Origin: Polynucleobacter hallstattensis
Lineage (GTDB): Bacteria; Pseudomonadota; Gammaproteobacteria; Burkholderiales; Burkholderiaceae
NCBI RefSeq assembly: GCF_018881835.1
Contig: NZ_JACVPO010000002.1
Coordinates: forward strand, 620,001 to 684,000
Direction: 5' to 3'
DNA: 64,000 bases
Under the pieces are notes generated by a model. The model did not search any database, had not been told where the DNA came from, and worked only from the letters and a program-made list of their open reading frames with translations. Of this stretch, positions 48,080-57,497 are shown piece after piece; the first letter of the stretch is position 1; each line of letters starts with the position of its first letter. Position numbers and translations under genes: made by a program.

Positions 48080-49946
48080 TCCGATTCTTGGCTTAGCTAT
48101 GCTCAGCTTGATTATTGTTGTAATCATGCTGGGCTTCCCAACCGCCTTTACCCTAATGGGTCTGGGCATGATGTTTGGTTTTGCAGCTTTTTACGATCCA
48201 GCGCAAAGCTGGACTGCAAATAAAGTATTTACTCTGATGGTACAAAGAACTTTCGGAGGTATGACGAATGATGTCCTCTTATCCATTCCGCTCTTTGTAT
48301 TAATGGGATATGTGATGGAACGAGGGGCGCTGGTAGACAAGATGTTCTACAGCATCCAGCTAGCATTCCGTCGACTGCCAGCTTCTTTGGCTGTAGCCAC
48401 TCTCATTGTTTGTACCTTTTGGGGCATTGCAAGCGGCCTCGTTGGTGCTGTTGTTGTTCTCATGGGTGTGATTGCCATGAAACCGATGCTAAATGCTGGT
48501 TACGATACGCGACTAGCGGCTGGTGTTATTACAGCTGGTGGCACCTTAGGTATTTTGATTCCGCCTTCGGTCATGATTATTGTTTATGCAGCAGTTGCTG
48601 GTCAATCTGTTGTCAAACTCTATGCTGCTGCCATGGTGCCAGGATTTTTCCTTGCCTTTTTGTATTTGGTTTACATCATTGGTTGGGCCTTAATCAATCC
48701 CAAAGTTGCGCCTAAGCTACCACCAGAACAACTCGTCGTTCCAATTCCGCCGACGATTCGTTTTCTGCGTGATAACTATGCCCACAATATGCTGGTTGCC
48801 TCATTTAAGGCGCTGTTCTCTCCAGCTAAATTGATGAATGCACCGGCTGATACAAGACTCTCTTTTGCAAAAATTTTCAAAAATGTGCTCGCAGCGCTTA
48901 CCCCATTAGCCTTGGTTGCAGTCACCATGTGGGGAGTATGGTGGTATGTCATCATTCATCAGCAAAATGAAAGAGATGCGCTGAATGTTCCAGTGGTGAC
49001 TGAGCTTGCTCAAGCTGCAACAAGCGTTGCGGAACCGGTTGAAGAAGGCCTAGTATCTCTTGATGCCACCTCCAATAACATCAAATCTAAAGAGCCCGAA
49101 GTAGATGCTCCATTGGTTGCCTTAGATGCTGCTGCTGGAGATGCTCCATCGGCAGATGCCGCTCCAGAGGCAGCTGTAGGGCCGCCAGAGAACTTCGAGC
49201 TGTATTTTGGCTTGACCTGTATCCTCTTCGGCCTATTACTCATTTATTACTACATTAAGTTAGATGAGGAGCAATTTGAGATTCTCAAGCTACTGATTGA
49301 ATCTGTGATGCCATTAGGCGTTCTGACGCTCTTAGTACTGGCTGTCATCCTATTAGGCATTACTACCGCCACTGAATCTGCTGCAGTAGGTGCATTAGGT
49401 GCTTTCATACTGGCATTTCAAGCTGGCACCTTAAACTTTGAGCGCACCAAGCAAGCAGTTTTCTTGACAGCTAAAACAACATCGATGGTGTGCTGGCTGT
49501 TCGTAGGCTCAGCGCTCTTCTCTGCTGTATTTACTATTTTGGGCGGTCAAACACTCATTGAGAAATGGGTGCTGATGCTTGATCTAACGCCAATCCAATT
49601 TATGCTGCTCTCTCAAGCGATCATCTTCTTCCTAGGATGGCCTCTAGAGTGGACAGAAATTATTGTGATTTTCGTGCCGATCTTCTTGCCTTTGTTGGCT
49701 CACTTCAACATCGATCCACTCTTGTGGGGTACCTTGGTCTTTGTGAACTTGCAAGCGGCCTTCTTGTCACCACCCGTTGCGATGTCTGCCTTCTATCTCA
49801 AGGGAGTTTCGCCACCAGGCGTCACGCTCAACCAGATTTTCGCAGGCATGATGCCTTACATGTTTATCGTGATTGCATGCATGGCCTTTATGTATGTTTG
49901 GCCAGGCATGACATTGTGGCTACCGAAGTTCCTCTACGGAGGTTAA
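48072..49946 (+). CDS. TRAP transporter large permease (DctM family) with an internal insert
   Basis: 624 residues against about 425 in typical DctM. The N-terminal half (1-205) and the C-terminal half (from about 415) fit the usual multi-helix permease, with IPLFVLMGY and GTLGILIPPSVMI as family landmarks. Between them lie about 200 extra residues: a basic segment, one or two helices (275-297 and 377-397) and a soluble Ala/Glu/Asp-rich stretch (300-375). No frameshift is seen. It carries the substrate across the inner membrane using a sodium or proton gradient. Confidence 0.9.
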   Translation: MSDPILGLAMLSLIIVVIMLGFPTAFTLMGLGMMFGFAAFYDPAQSWTANKVFTLMVQRTFGGMTNDVLLSIPLFVLMGYVMERGALVDKMFYSIQLAFRRLPASLAVATLIVCTFWGIASGLVGAVVVLMGVIAMKPMLNAGYDTRLAAGVITAGGTLGILIPPSVMIIVYAAVAGQSVVKLYAAAMVPGFFLAFLYLVYIIGWALINPKVAPKLPPEQLVVPIPPTIRFLRDNYAHNMLVASFKALFSPAKLMNAPADTRLSFAKIFKNVLAALTPLALVAVTMWGVWWYVIIHQQNERDALNVPVVTELAQAATSVAEPVEEGLVSLDATSNNIKSKEPEVDAPLVALDAAAGDAPSADAAPEAAVGPPENFELYFGLTCILFGLLLIYYYIKLDEEQFEILKLLIESVMPLGVLTLLVLAVILLGITTATESAAVGALGAFILAFQAGTLNFERTKQAVFLTAKTTSMVCWLFVGSALFSAVFTILGGQTLIEKWVLMLDLTPIQFMLLSQAIIFFLGWPLEWTEIIVIFVPIFLPLLAHFNIDPLLWGTLVFVNLQAAFLSPPVAMSAFYLKGVSPPGVTLNQIFAGMMPYMFIVIACMAFMYVWPGMTLWLPKFLYGG

Positions 49947-49971
49947 TAAGACTGGGTAGTTTTGCTAAAAG

Positions 49972-50000
49972 AAAAAGCGCTCTTAAGGGAGCGCTTTTTT
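49972..50000. terminator. Terminator after dctM
   Basis: AAAAAGCGCTC and GAGCGCTTTTTT form a long stem with a short loop, closing the TRAP operon and possibly serving the convergent gene that ends at 50022. Confidence 0.88.
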
Positions 50001-50021
50001 CTATCCCACACCAACCATACT

Positions 50022-50645
50022 TCAAGTCATCTGATTGAGTAGCTCACTATTCGTCTTACCCAAAGCAACCGTAAATAAACCTTGCCAGTAGTTGAATGAT
50101 GCCAACTCCTCTTCATCTAACTCCATCTCAATAAAGGCAGGATGACGAATTAAAGAAAGCCAGATACGGCAAAACATCTTATCTTCAAGGCGCGAGGGTT
50201 TGCTAACAAAAGGGATTTCCTCTAGATTGGGAATAATGTCGTAAACCCCCTCTTGATTTACCATTTCTTGTCTATCCCTACTTAAGCGCATCATTTCGAG
50301 CATCACCCTACCAAGCTGATCATAGTGTCCTTGCCAGCAAATAGGGGTTGCTGCTATCTCTTTTGTTTTCTCTAGATACTTGCGTGCAAAATCGCTCCAC
50401 GCGTAAGCCAAATCAAACTCAGTCTTTACCTTGGTATTTTGTAAGGCAGTAGGTAAGTTTGTTGATTTCATTAATTCCAGATTGCGGTCTCCCCCAAAGG
50501 TGTAATCAATGATCAATAATGGTTTTTCTGTTTTATCGATCTTCAGCCGATACTCTTCCATGGTCCGTTCTTTCTTAGTGGATTTAATTAATGACGATTC
50601 TTGAAGTGTAATCAATTCGGCTTCTCTATGAAAAAGTAAAGCCAT
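50022..50645 (-). CDS. Protein of unknown function
   Basis: 207 residues, no signal peptide and no membrane helix. The sequence is rich in Glu, Leu and Trp/Tyr, with helical stretches such as FDLAYAWSDFARKYLEKTKE. No motif I know is present. An internal ATG at codon 29 (MEEYRLKID) could be the real start. It lies 15 bp after the ketopantoate reductase-like gene on the same strand and may be co-transcribed with it. Confidence 0.6.
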   Translation of the reverse strand: MALLFHREAELITLQESSLIKSTKKERTMEEYRLKIDKTEKPLLIIDYTFGGDRNLELMKSTNLPTALQNTKVKTEFDLAYAWSDFARKYLEKTKEIAATPICWQGHYDQLGRVMLEMMRLSRDRQEMVNQEGVYDIIPNLEEIPFVSKPSRLEDKMFCRIWLSLIRHPAFIEMELDEEELASFNYWQGLFTVALGKTNSELLNQMT

Positions 50646-50660
50646 AGGGAAATCCCCTGC

Positions 50661-51575
50661 TCAAATCCTTCCTTTGCTCTCTACCGCCATATGGGTATAA
50701 GCAATTTTTAATAGGGGGCAGTCTATTGAGCTCAAATTAGCAAAACTAATCAGATCGCCCAAGATATGCTCGTGCTCATCCCTCTTGCCTGCAAGCAAGT
50801 CCCTCAACATTGAAGCCGTGAAAGGCGACCCCTCCTTAACGAGAATATCTTTAGAGCTTGATTGCGTAGACCCATCAATTGGTCGCCCTTGGCTTGCAGC
50901 GATGGCGCAGCATTCAGCAAACATTTTCCCGCTGAGATCCTTGCCGTATCGAGTTGCTGCAATATCTCCAATCGAACCACGACAGATTGTTGTCATACCG
51001 GCGAGCGCTGCTAGGAAAGTCCATTTGTCCCATAGGGCTTGCTCAATATTTTCCTTATAAAAAGAATCAAAATCCGCCTTTTTGCATAAGGCAAACAATG
51101 CCTGGCACAACGCTTCTTGTCCCGGTGTTCTGGGACCAATCGTTAATGAATTTAACTCCGTCAATTGTTTGATAGCGCCTGATTCAGAAATGGTTGCGGC
51201 AATGTGGGCGACACCACCCATGACCCGCTCCCTACCAAATTGGCGATCTAGGGTATCAAGATGGGTAAAGCCATTTAAAAATGGGAGAATGACCCCTTTT
51301 GAGCTTGCTTTGATGATTGAACCAAGTGCATCCTTTAAATCGAAGGCTTTGCAAGCCAAAATAATCAGGTCATAAATAGGCTCTAATTGCTTGGCCAGAA
51401 TCGTTTCTGGACGGATGGTAAAGCTCCCCCTAGGGGTCTCTACCGTCAAGCCTTGTTTCTGAATAAGCTGCTGGCGCTGCTCTCGCAGTAGATAGGTAAT
51501 ATCTGCGCCCGATTGATGTAGTTTGGCACCAAAAAAGCCGCCAATACCCCCAGCACCAACAATCAATATTTTCAT
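50661..51575 (-). CDS. 2-dehydropantoate 2-reductase family protein
   Basis: 304 residues with the Rossmann start ILIVGAGGIGGFFGAKL and the ApbA/PanE C-terminal domain (KWTFLAALAGMTTICR). The family reduces ketopantoate in pantothenate synthesis, but many paralogues exist and no pantothenate genes are nearby. panE is possible; I leave the symbol off. Confidence 0.85.
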   Translation of the reverse strand: MKILIVGAGGIGGFFGAKLHQSGADITYLLREQRQQLIQKQGLTVETPRGSFTIRPETILAKQLEPIYDLIILACKAFDLKDALGSIIKASSKGVILPFLNGFTHLDTLDRQFGRERVMGGVAHIAATISESGAIKQLTELNSLTIGPRTPGQEALCQALFALCKKADFDSFYKENIEQALWDKWTFLAALAGMTTICRGSIGDIAATRYGKDLSGKMFAECCAIAASQGRPIDGSTQSSSKDILVKEGSPFTASMLRDLLAGKRDEHEHILGDLISFANLSSIDCPLLKIAYTHMAVESKGRI

Positions 51576-51754
51576 GAAGAAACGCTTTTTTGTGACTTAG
51601 TACTCATAGAATATATCGAATCCACAAAAATTAACTAAAGAGGGTTAGCCTAATGGAAAAAATGAGGTTTGCTTAAAATATAGGCCATTTCAGCTAAAAT
51701 GAATTTTTATAATCTGACAGTCCATTTATCCGGACCCCTTACCTGTAAACCATA

Positions 51755-52078
51755 ATGACTTACGTTGTTACCGAAGCTTGTATCCGCTGCAAATACACTG
51801 ATTGCGTTGATGTCTGCCCAGTCGATTGTTTTCGCGAAGGTCCTAACTTTTTAGTAATCGATCCAGATGAATGTATCGATTGCGCAGTCTGCGTACCAGA
51901 GTGTCCAGTCAATGCGATTTATGCGGAAGATGATGTACCTGGAGATCAACAGTCTTTCATCAAATTAAATGCTGACCTTTCCCCAGGATGGACATCTATC
52001 ACCAAATCCAAATCAGCCCTTCCAGATGCGGATGAGTGGAAAGACGTTAAAAATAAAATTGATCAACTGGTAAAGTAA
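51755..52078 (+). CDS. fdxA: Seven-iron ferredoxin (3Fe-4S/4Fe-4S)
   Basis: A 107-residue FdxA-type ferredoxin with Cys motifs [18 protein letters not shown] and [13 protein letters not shown] at residues about 9-56, then a C-terminal extension typical of the Azotobacter-type 7Fe protein. It is a small cytoplasmic electron carrier. The ferredoxin reductase gene begins 1 nt after its stop. A TATAAT at 51708 could be its -10 box. Confidence 0.94.
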   Translation: MTYVVTEACIRCKYTDCVDVCPVDCFREGPNFLVIDPDECIDCAVCVPECPVNAIYAEDDVPGDQQSFIKLNADLSPGWTSITKSKSALPDADEWKDVKNKIDQLVK

Positions 52079-52079
52079 A

Positions 52080-53123
52080 TTGCAGCACCCCATTGAAACC
52101 GATGCAGTCATTATTGGCGCCGGTCCGGTGGGGCTCTTCCAAGTCTTTGAGCTTGGTCTCTTAGAAATTAAAGCGCATGTCATTGACTCCCTACCTGAAG
52201 TGGGAGGTCAATGTATCGAGCTCTACCCAGATAAACCCATCTATGACATCCCGGCAATTCCGGTTTGCACTGGTCGTGAGCTAGTTAGTAATCTACTCAA
52301 ACAAATTGAGCCATTCAAACCGCAGTTTCACTTAAATCAAGAGGTCTCTACCCTTGAGAAACAGGCTGATGGTCGTTTTCTGATTCGCACATCCCAAGAT
52401 CAGCAATTTTTGAGTAGAGCGATTTTTATAGCTGCAGGTGTTGGTGCATTTCAACCGCGCACGCTCAACCTAAATGGCATTGAAGCTTTTGTCGATAAAC
52501 AAGTTTTCTATCGCGTCAGAAATCCTGAGCAATTTATAGGCAAGCACATAGTGATTTGTGGTGGCGGAGATTCCGCGCTGGATTGGGTATTACATTTTGC
52601 CGATCAAGCTGCCAGTGTGACACTCATACATCGCCGAGATGAATTTAAAGCAGCCCCTCAGTCAGTTGCTAAGATGCGAGCTCTTTGTGCTGCCGGCAAG
52701 ATGCAACTCATCATTGGACAAATTACGGGCATTGAATCGTCTAATGACAAACTTACTGAAATTGCCGTCACTAATATTGATGGCGAGGTTCAGATAATTG
52801 CATTAAATACACTCTTACTGTTTTATGGACTTTCCCCTAAATTAGGCCCTATCGCCGACTGGGGCTTAGATATCGACCGTAAGCAAATTGCTGTGGATAC
52901 TGCCTGCTTTCAGACTAGCACTCCCGGCATATACGCCGTTGGGGATATTAATATCTACCCGGGCAAGAAAAAACTGATTTTGTCAGGCTTTCATGAATCA
53001 GCCTTGGCGGCCTTTGCAGCAGCCGCCTATCTGGCCCCAGAAAAGCAGATTCAACTCCAATACACCACCACATCCCCAAAGCTTCATAAGGCGCTTGGGG
53101 TAAGCCCATCGACATTCGAGTAA
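52080..53123 (+). CDS. Ferredoxin-NADP reductase, thioredoxin-reductase-like type
   Basis: 347 residues with FAD-binding [33 protein letters not shown] and the NADPH site [12 protein letters not shown], without the CxxC of thioredoxin reductase. This is the type 2 FNR pattern. It starts with TTG at 52080; an in-frame stop at 52071 excludes any earlier start. It very likely reduces the ferredoxin encoded just upstream. Confidence 0.92.
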   Translation: MQHPIETDAVIIGAGPVGLFQVFELGLLEIKAHVIDSLPEVGGQCIELYPDKPIYDIPAIPVCTGRELVSNLLKQIEPFKPQFHLNQEVSTLEKQADGRFLIRTSQDQQFLSRAIFIAAGVGAFQPRTLNLNGIEAFVDKQVFYRVRNPEQFIGKHIVICGGGDSALDWVLHFADQAASVTLIHRRDEFKAAPQSVAKMRALCAAGKMQLIIGQITGIESSNDKLTEIAVTNIDGEVQIIALNTLLLFYGLSPKLGPIADWGLDIDRKQIAVDTACFQTSTPGIYAVGDINIYPGKKKLILSGFHESALAAFAAAAYLAPEKQIQLQYTTTSPKLHKALGVSPSTFE

Positions 53124-53161
53124 GCTCTTAACATCACTGAATTATTTGACTGAATAAACCT

Positions 53162-53956
53162 ATGCGTCAATATCACAATCTCATGAAGGAAGTCCTTGAA
53201 AAAGGCGTCCAAAAATCCGATAGAACGGGTACTGGCACTATTTCTATCTTTGGCCATCAGATGCGCTTTAATCTGGCCGAAGGCTTTCCGATGGTGACGA
53301 CGAAGAAGTTGCATCTCAAGTCCATTATTCTGGAATTACTCTGGTTCCTCAAAGGCAGTACTGACAACAACTGGCTTAAAGAGCGTGGTGTTTCCATTTG
53401 GAATGAATGGGCAGCTCCAGATGGTGACCTTGGCCCGATTTACGGCTATCAGTGGCGCTCATGGCCAGCACCGAATGGTGAGCATATTGACCAGATCGCT
53501 GAAGTGGTAGAAACCCTGAAAAAGAATCCAGACTCTCGTCGCATGATTGTTTCCGCTTGGAACGTGGCTGATATTCCTCGCATGGCTTTGGCGCCTTGTC
53601 ACGCTTTCTTTCAGTTTTACGTTGCTGATGGCAAGCTATCTTGTCAACTCTATCAACGTAGTGCGGATATCTTCTTAGGTGTGCCCTTCAATATTGCTAG
53701 CTATGCCTTACTGACTCACATGATGGCGCAGCAGTGCAATTTAGAAGCTGGTGACTTTGTATGGACTGGTGGTGACTGTCATCTTTATAGCAATCATTTG
53801 GAGCAAGTCGATCTCCAGCTATCAAGAGACTTCTTTCCGCCACCTAAGCTCAATATTTTGCGCAAGCCAAACTCCATCTTTGATTACGAATTCGAAGATT
53901 TTGAAATCGCCGGCTATGAATCCCATCCCGCCATTAAAGCTCCTGTAGCTGTTTAA
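53162..53956 (+). CDS. thyA: Thymidylate synthase
   Basis: A 264-residue ThyA, the E. coli length, with the nucleophile Cys in [17 protein letters not shown]-like N-terminal loop and [13 protein letters not shown]. It methylates dUMP using methylene-THF and leaves dihydrofolate, which the next gene product reduces. Confidence 0.98.
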   Translation: MRQYHNLMKEVLEKGVQKSDRTGTGTISIFGHQMRFNLAEGFPMVTTKKLHLKSIILELLWFLKGSTDNNWLKERGVSIWNEWAAPDGDLGPIYGYQWRSWPAPNGEHIDQIAEVVETLKKNPDSRRMIVSAWNVADIPRMALAPCHAFFQFYVADGKLSCQLYQRSADIFLGVPFNIASYALLTHMMAQQCNLEAGDFVWTGGDCHLYSNHLEQVDLQLSRDFFPPPKLNILRKPNSIFDYEFEDFEIAGYESHPAIKAPVAV

Positions 53957-53970
53957 GAAATTAGATCCCC

Positions 53971-54468
53971 ATGACCGTAGCTAAGCATCCCGCCATCTCC
54001 ATGATTGTGGCTCGCTCACGTAATCGCGTGATTGGTAAAGACAATCAAATGCCCTGGAAGATTTCTGCTGATCTACAGTTCTTCAAAAAGGTAACAATGG
54101 GTCATCCTGTCATCATGGGTCGCAAGACTTGGGAGTCTATCGGCCGCCCTCTTCCGGGACGTCGCAATATTGTGGTGAGTCGCAATGCTGATCTCAAGTT
54201 GGCTGGTGCGGAGGTGGTCAACTCCCTTGATGCAGCACTTGCCGCTTTGAGTGAATTCCCCCGAGTATTTGTGATTGGTGGAGAGCAACTCTTTACTCAA
54301 GCCTTCCCCAAAGCAGATCGTCTTTTCATCACCGAAATTGATATCGATGTAGACGGTGGCGATACCTTCTTCGAAGTTCCCAATCCATCAGAATGGAAAG
54401 AAGTAGAGTGCACCCCCGCATCTGAAGGTGAAATTTTATTTAATTTCATTACGCTTGAGCGTAATTAG
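53971..54468 (+). CDS. folA: Dihydrofolate reductase
   Basis: 165 residues with NRVIGKDNQMPWKI near the start, the conserved Asp in ISADLQFFK, GRKTWESIGRPLPGR and VIGGEQLF. It regenerates THF from the dihydrofolate made by ThyA. It follows thyA by 14 bp. Confidence 0.97.
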   Translation: MTVAKHPAISMIVARSRNRVIGKDNQMPWKISADLQFFKKVTMGHPVIMGRKTWESIGRPLPGRRNIVVSRNADLKLAGAEVVNSLDAALAALSEFPRVFVIGGEQLFTQAFPKADRLFITEIDIDVDGGDTFFEVPNPSEWKEVECTPASEGEILFNFITLERN

Positions 54469-54555
54469 AAAAAGTTGCTAAGCATTCAAAACCATCATTC
54501 GCACTTCAGACTTCATCTATTTTTATTAATTCATTTTCAATATTAAGGTTAGCAA

Positions 54556-56262
54556 ATGTACCTCTTAAGCCGCATTACTCTTGCATTAATCTGCCTACTT
54601 TCTGCAAGCCAAATAGCTAACGCCGCCGGGAATGCAGACACCATTTTTTATGGCGGGGATATTCTCACCATGAATAAATCCCAACCCTCAGCTGAGGCTG
54701 TAGCAGTTCAAAATGGGAAAATTCTCAAGGTTGGCTCTCTAGCTAAGCTCAAGACTGTTCAAGGGCAAGATACGAAGTTGATTAACTTGAATGGTCAGAC
54801 CTTAATGCCCGGTTTAGTTGAGCCACATGTGCATATTATGGGGACGGCATTTTCAGAAGAGATTTTTCTCAATCTCTCCAACTTCACAATGCCCCATGAC
54901 ACCCTAGATAGTTTGGTAGCAAAGCTCACCGCCTATAGTAAAAACTTTAAAGATGGTGAATGGATTAATGCCTTTGGCGTTGACCCATCTAGAACAGAAC
55001 CATTTATGTCTGAGTTAACTGCAGACATCTTGGACAAGGTATCGACAACTAAGCCCATTTTTGTTATGAATCAAAGTATGCATATTGCCTACGTGAATCA
55101 TAAGGCTCTAGAAATGGCAGGGTTGAATGATTCCAGCTCAGATCCCAAGGGTGGTAAGTTACTGAAAGATAGCAAGGGGCGCTTAACTGGTGTAGTTTAT
55201 GAAGCGCCTGCTTTTTATCTGTTCCTTGCTAAGATGGCCCCACCCACCCAAGAGGTGGTCGAGCAAGCGGTTGCTAAAGTTGGACAACGACTAGTAAGCA
55301 AGGGCGTCACTACTTCTGCAGAAATCACTGTTGGCGCTTACCTTGGCGTTGATAAGGAATATGCCTTATTTAATGCAATGACCCAAAGCGGCAAGCTTCC
55401 AGTTCGTGTGAGAGGTTATATGTATTCAAATGCATACCCAATCACAAACAATAAGTACAAGCCAGGGCAAGGTGATGACACCTTTAAATTAATCGGCGTC
55501 AAAATTGTGGCTGATGGCTCCAACCAAGGCTTGACTGGCGCAATGAGTAAGCCGTACGACTATCCAGCTGGAACAAGCAATACAGGCACCCTCAACTTTA
55601 CCGAGCAAGAGCTATACGATCTTGCCAAACCAAGATTTGATCAGGGTTGGCAACTCTCTGTTCACTCAAATGGCGATAAGTCGATTGAGCAGACTTTGAA
55701 TGTTTTTACGAAGTTAGTTACAAAACCAGCCGATGCTAAAACCAGATTAAGAATTGAGCACTTTACTGTACCAACTGAAGCGCAGATTGATAAAGCAGCA
55801 AAGCTAGGGGTAGTTCCTGGCTTTACGATTGGGCACACTGACTATTGGGGTGAGGCGTTTCACAATCACCTTATTGGGCCAGAAAGAGCGGATCGAATTG
55901 ACCCTAGCGCAAGCTTAATTAAAAGAGGCATGCATTTTGCATACCATAGCGACTCCCCCGTCTCACCAATACATCCACTGAAGTACGCCTCCGAAGGTGC
56001 TGCTCGCTTATGGCAAGTCTCACCCCAAAAGGTACTGAATCCAAGTCAGAAGATTTCCATTAATCATGCTCTAAAAGCCGTCACGATTGATGCTGCCTAT
56101 CAATTGAAAATGGACGACAAGATTGGATCGATTCAGGAGGGCAAATATGCTGACTTCGCTATCGTTAATCGAAATCCAATGAAAACGGATGCCTACAAAA
56201 TTAGAGATATTGAAGTGAATGAAACCTGGGTTAATGGAAGACAGGTTTTTAAGAAGCAGTGA
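54556..56262 (+). CDS. Exported amidohydrolase family 3 protein
   Basis: 568 residues with a Sec signal peptide (cleavage near ANA-AG at residue 24). It belongs to the YtcJ-like amidohydrolases: metal ligands in EPHVHIMG, a central Lys/His region (VADGSNQGLTGA, SVHSNGD), RIEHFTVP and a C-terminal HSDSPVSP. The substrate is unknown; family members hydrolyse amide or imide bonds. It ends at a terminator and is convergent with the orphan TRAP binding protein. Confidence 0.85.
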   Translation: MYLLSRITLALICLLSASQIANAAGNADTIFYGGDILTMNKSQPSAEAVAVQNGKILKVGSLAKLKTVQGQDTKLINLNGQTLMPGLVEPHVHIMGTAFSEEIFLNLSNFTMPHDTLDSLVAKLTAYSKNFKDGEWINAFGVDPSRTEPFMSELTADILDKVSTTKPIFVMNQSMHIAYVNHKALEMAGLNDSSSDPKGGKLLKDSKGRLTGVVYEAPAFYLFLAKMAPPTQEVVEQAVAKVGQRLVSKGVTTSAEITVGAYLGVDKEYALFNAMTQSGKLPVRVRGYMYSNAYPITNNKYKPGQGDDTFKLIGVKIVADGSNQGLTGAMSKPYDYPAGTSNTGTLNFTEQELYDLAKPRFDQGWQLSVHSNGDKSIEQTLNVFTKLVTKPADAKTRLRIEHFTVPTEAQIDKAAKLGVVPGFTIGHTDYWGEAFHNHLIGPERADRIDPSASLIKRGMHFAYHSDSPVSPIHPLKYASEGAARLWQVSPQKVLNPSQKISINHALKAVTIDAAYQLKMDDKIGSIQEGKYADFAIVNRNPMKTDAYKIRDIEVNETWVNGRQVFKKQ

Positions 56263-56288
56263 AGATTTTTACATCTCTCCTGATAAGA

Positions 56289-56315
56289 AAAGCCACCCTG
56301 GGGTGGCTTTCTTTA
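56289..56315. terminator. Terminator between the amidohydrolase and TRAP binding-protein genes
   Basis: AAAGCCACCC and GGGTGGCTTT (56289-56298 with 56301-56310) enclose a 2-nt loop and are followed by CTTTATTT. Confidence 0.8.
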
Positions 56316-56346
56316 TTTGGGGAACCCCACTCCCAGAGCCCAGAAT

Positions 56347-57429
56347 TTACAGCTTCTTAGCAAAACTGTATTGGGAGAACGCTTGCTCAGCAACATTGAA
56401 CCACTGAGCTTCCATGTTTCTAAACACACGATAATCTTCGAAGATTTTTTTGAATTGGGGATTCTTGGCGGACTCTTCGGCATAGGTTTCTTGGCTTGCT
56501 TTAAAGCAGGCATCCATTACAGTGGTATTGAACTTACGCAATACCGCGCCACCTTGGACTAAGCGCTGTAGGGCTGGTGGATTTAAGGCATCGTACTTAG
56601 CGCACATATCAACATGCGCCTCAAAGCAAGCAGCTTCCCATGCCGCCTGATATGAAGGTGGCAATGAATCCCACTGCTTCTTATTCACTAGGAATGAAAG
56701 CCCAGCCGCACCTTCCCAAAATGCAGGGTAGTAATAGTTTTTAGCCACTTTAGCTAAACCCAATTTCTCATCATCATATGGACCAACAAATTCAGCGGCA
56801 TCAATCGTGCCTTTTTCTAGTGCTGAGTAAATTTCACCAGCAGGCAACTGTTGTGGCACCACACCTAACTTTGCAAGCACTTGCCCTGCAAAACCAGCAA
56901 TACGGAATTTGAGTCCCTTGAGATCTTCTGGAGTTTTAATTTCCTTACGAAACCAACCGCCCATTTGAGTACCAGTTTGTCCGCCTAAGAAATTAACAAT
57001 GTTGTAGCTGGCGTAGAGCTCGCGCATCAGCTTCATACCATTGCCATGCAACATCCATGCAGTTTGCTGGCGTGCTGTCATACCAAAAGGTGCCGCTGTA
57101 TCAAAAATAAATGCGCTGTTCTTGCCTAGGTAGTAATAGCTGGCGGTATGGCCACACTCCACTGTACCGTTTTGAACAGCATCTAATACCTGTAGCGCTG
57201 GAACTACTTCACCAGCAGCAAATACTTTGACATTGAACTTACCATCTGTTGCTTTGCGCAAAGCGCTGGCAAATACTTCCGGGGTGCCAAATAAAGTATC
57301 TAAAGATTTAGGAAAGCTAGATACCAAACGCCAATTGAGCGTTGGCAAACTCTGTGCAATCGATGGTGCCGCCAATGCTGCTGCACCAGCGCCGATAGTG
57401 GCTTTCTTTAAAAAGGAACGTCTTTGCAT
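56347..57429 (-). CDS. TRAP transporter substrate-binding protein, TakP-like (orphan)
   Basis: 360 residues with a Tat-type signal (QRRSFLKK) and cleavage near IAQS. The ligand region FRIAGFAGQVL and AAEFVGPYDDEKLG closely resembles TakP-type receptors for 2-keto acids. No permease gene is adjacent, so it either uses a distant DctQM or the one at 47411-49946. ATG at 57429 has a strong GGAGGAGA ribosome site and was chosen over a start five codons upstream. Confidence 0.9.
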   Translation of the reverse strand: MQRRSFLKKATIGAGAAALAAPSIAQSLPTLNWRLVSSFPKSLDTLFGTPEVFASALRKATDGKFNVKVFAAGEVVPALQVLDAVQNGTVECGHTASYYYLGKNSAFIFDTAAPFGMTARQQTAWMLHGNGMKLMRELYASYNIVNFLGGQTGTQMGGWFRKEIKTPEDLKGLKFRIAGFAGQVLAKLGVVPQQLPAGEIYSALEKGTIDAAEFVGPYDDEKLGLAKVAKNYYYPAFWEGAAGLSFLVNKKQWDSLPPSYQAAWEAACFEAHVDMCAKYDALNPPALQRLVQGGAVLRKFNTTVMDACFKASQETYAEESAKNPQFKKIFEDYRVFRNMEAQWFNVAEQAFSQYSFAKKL

Positions 57430-57497
57430 CGTCTTCTCCTCCAAAATAGTTTTTATTATTAATGTTCTCTGTATTTTGATGATGTTGTTGTTTTACT

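Noticed and set aside
48972..49197. DctM insert as a fused foreign gene or frameshift
   Set aside because: The reading frame and base use are continuous, and helices on both sides fit the permease; it is an insert, not a broken gene.
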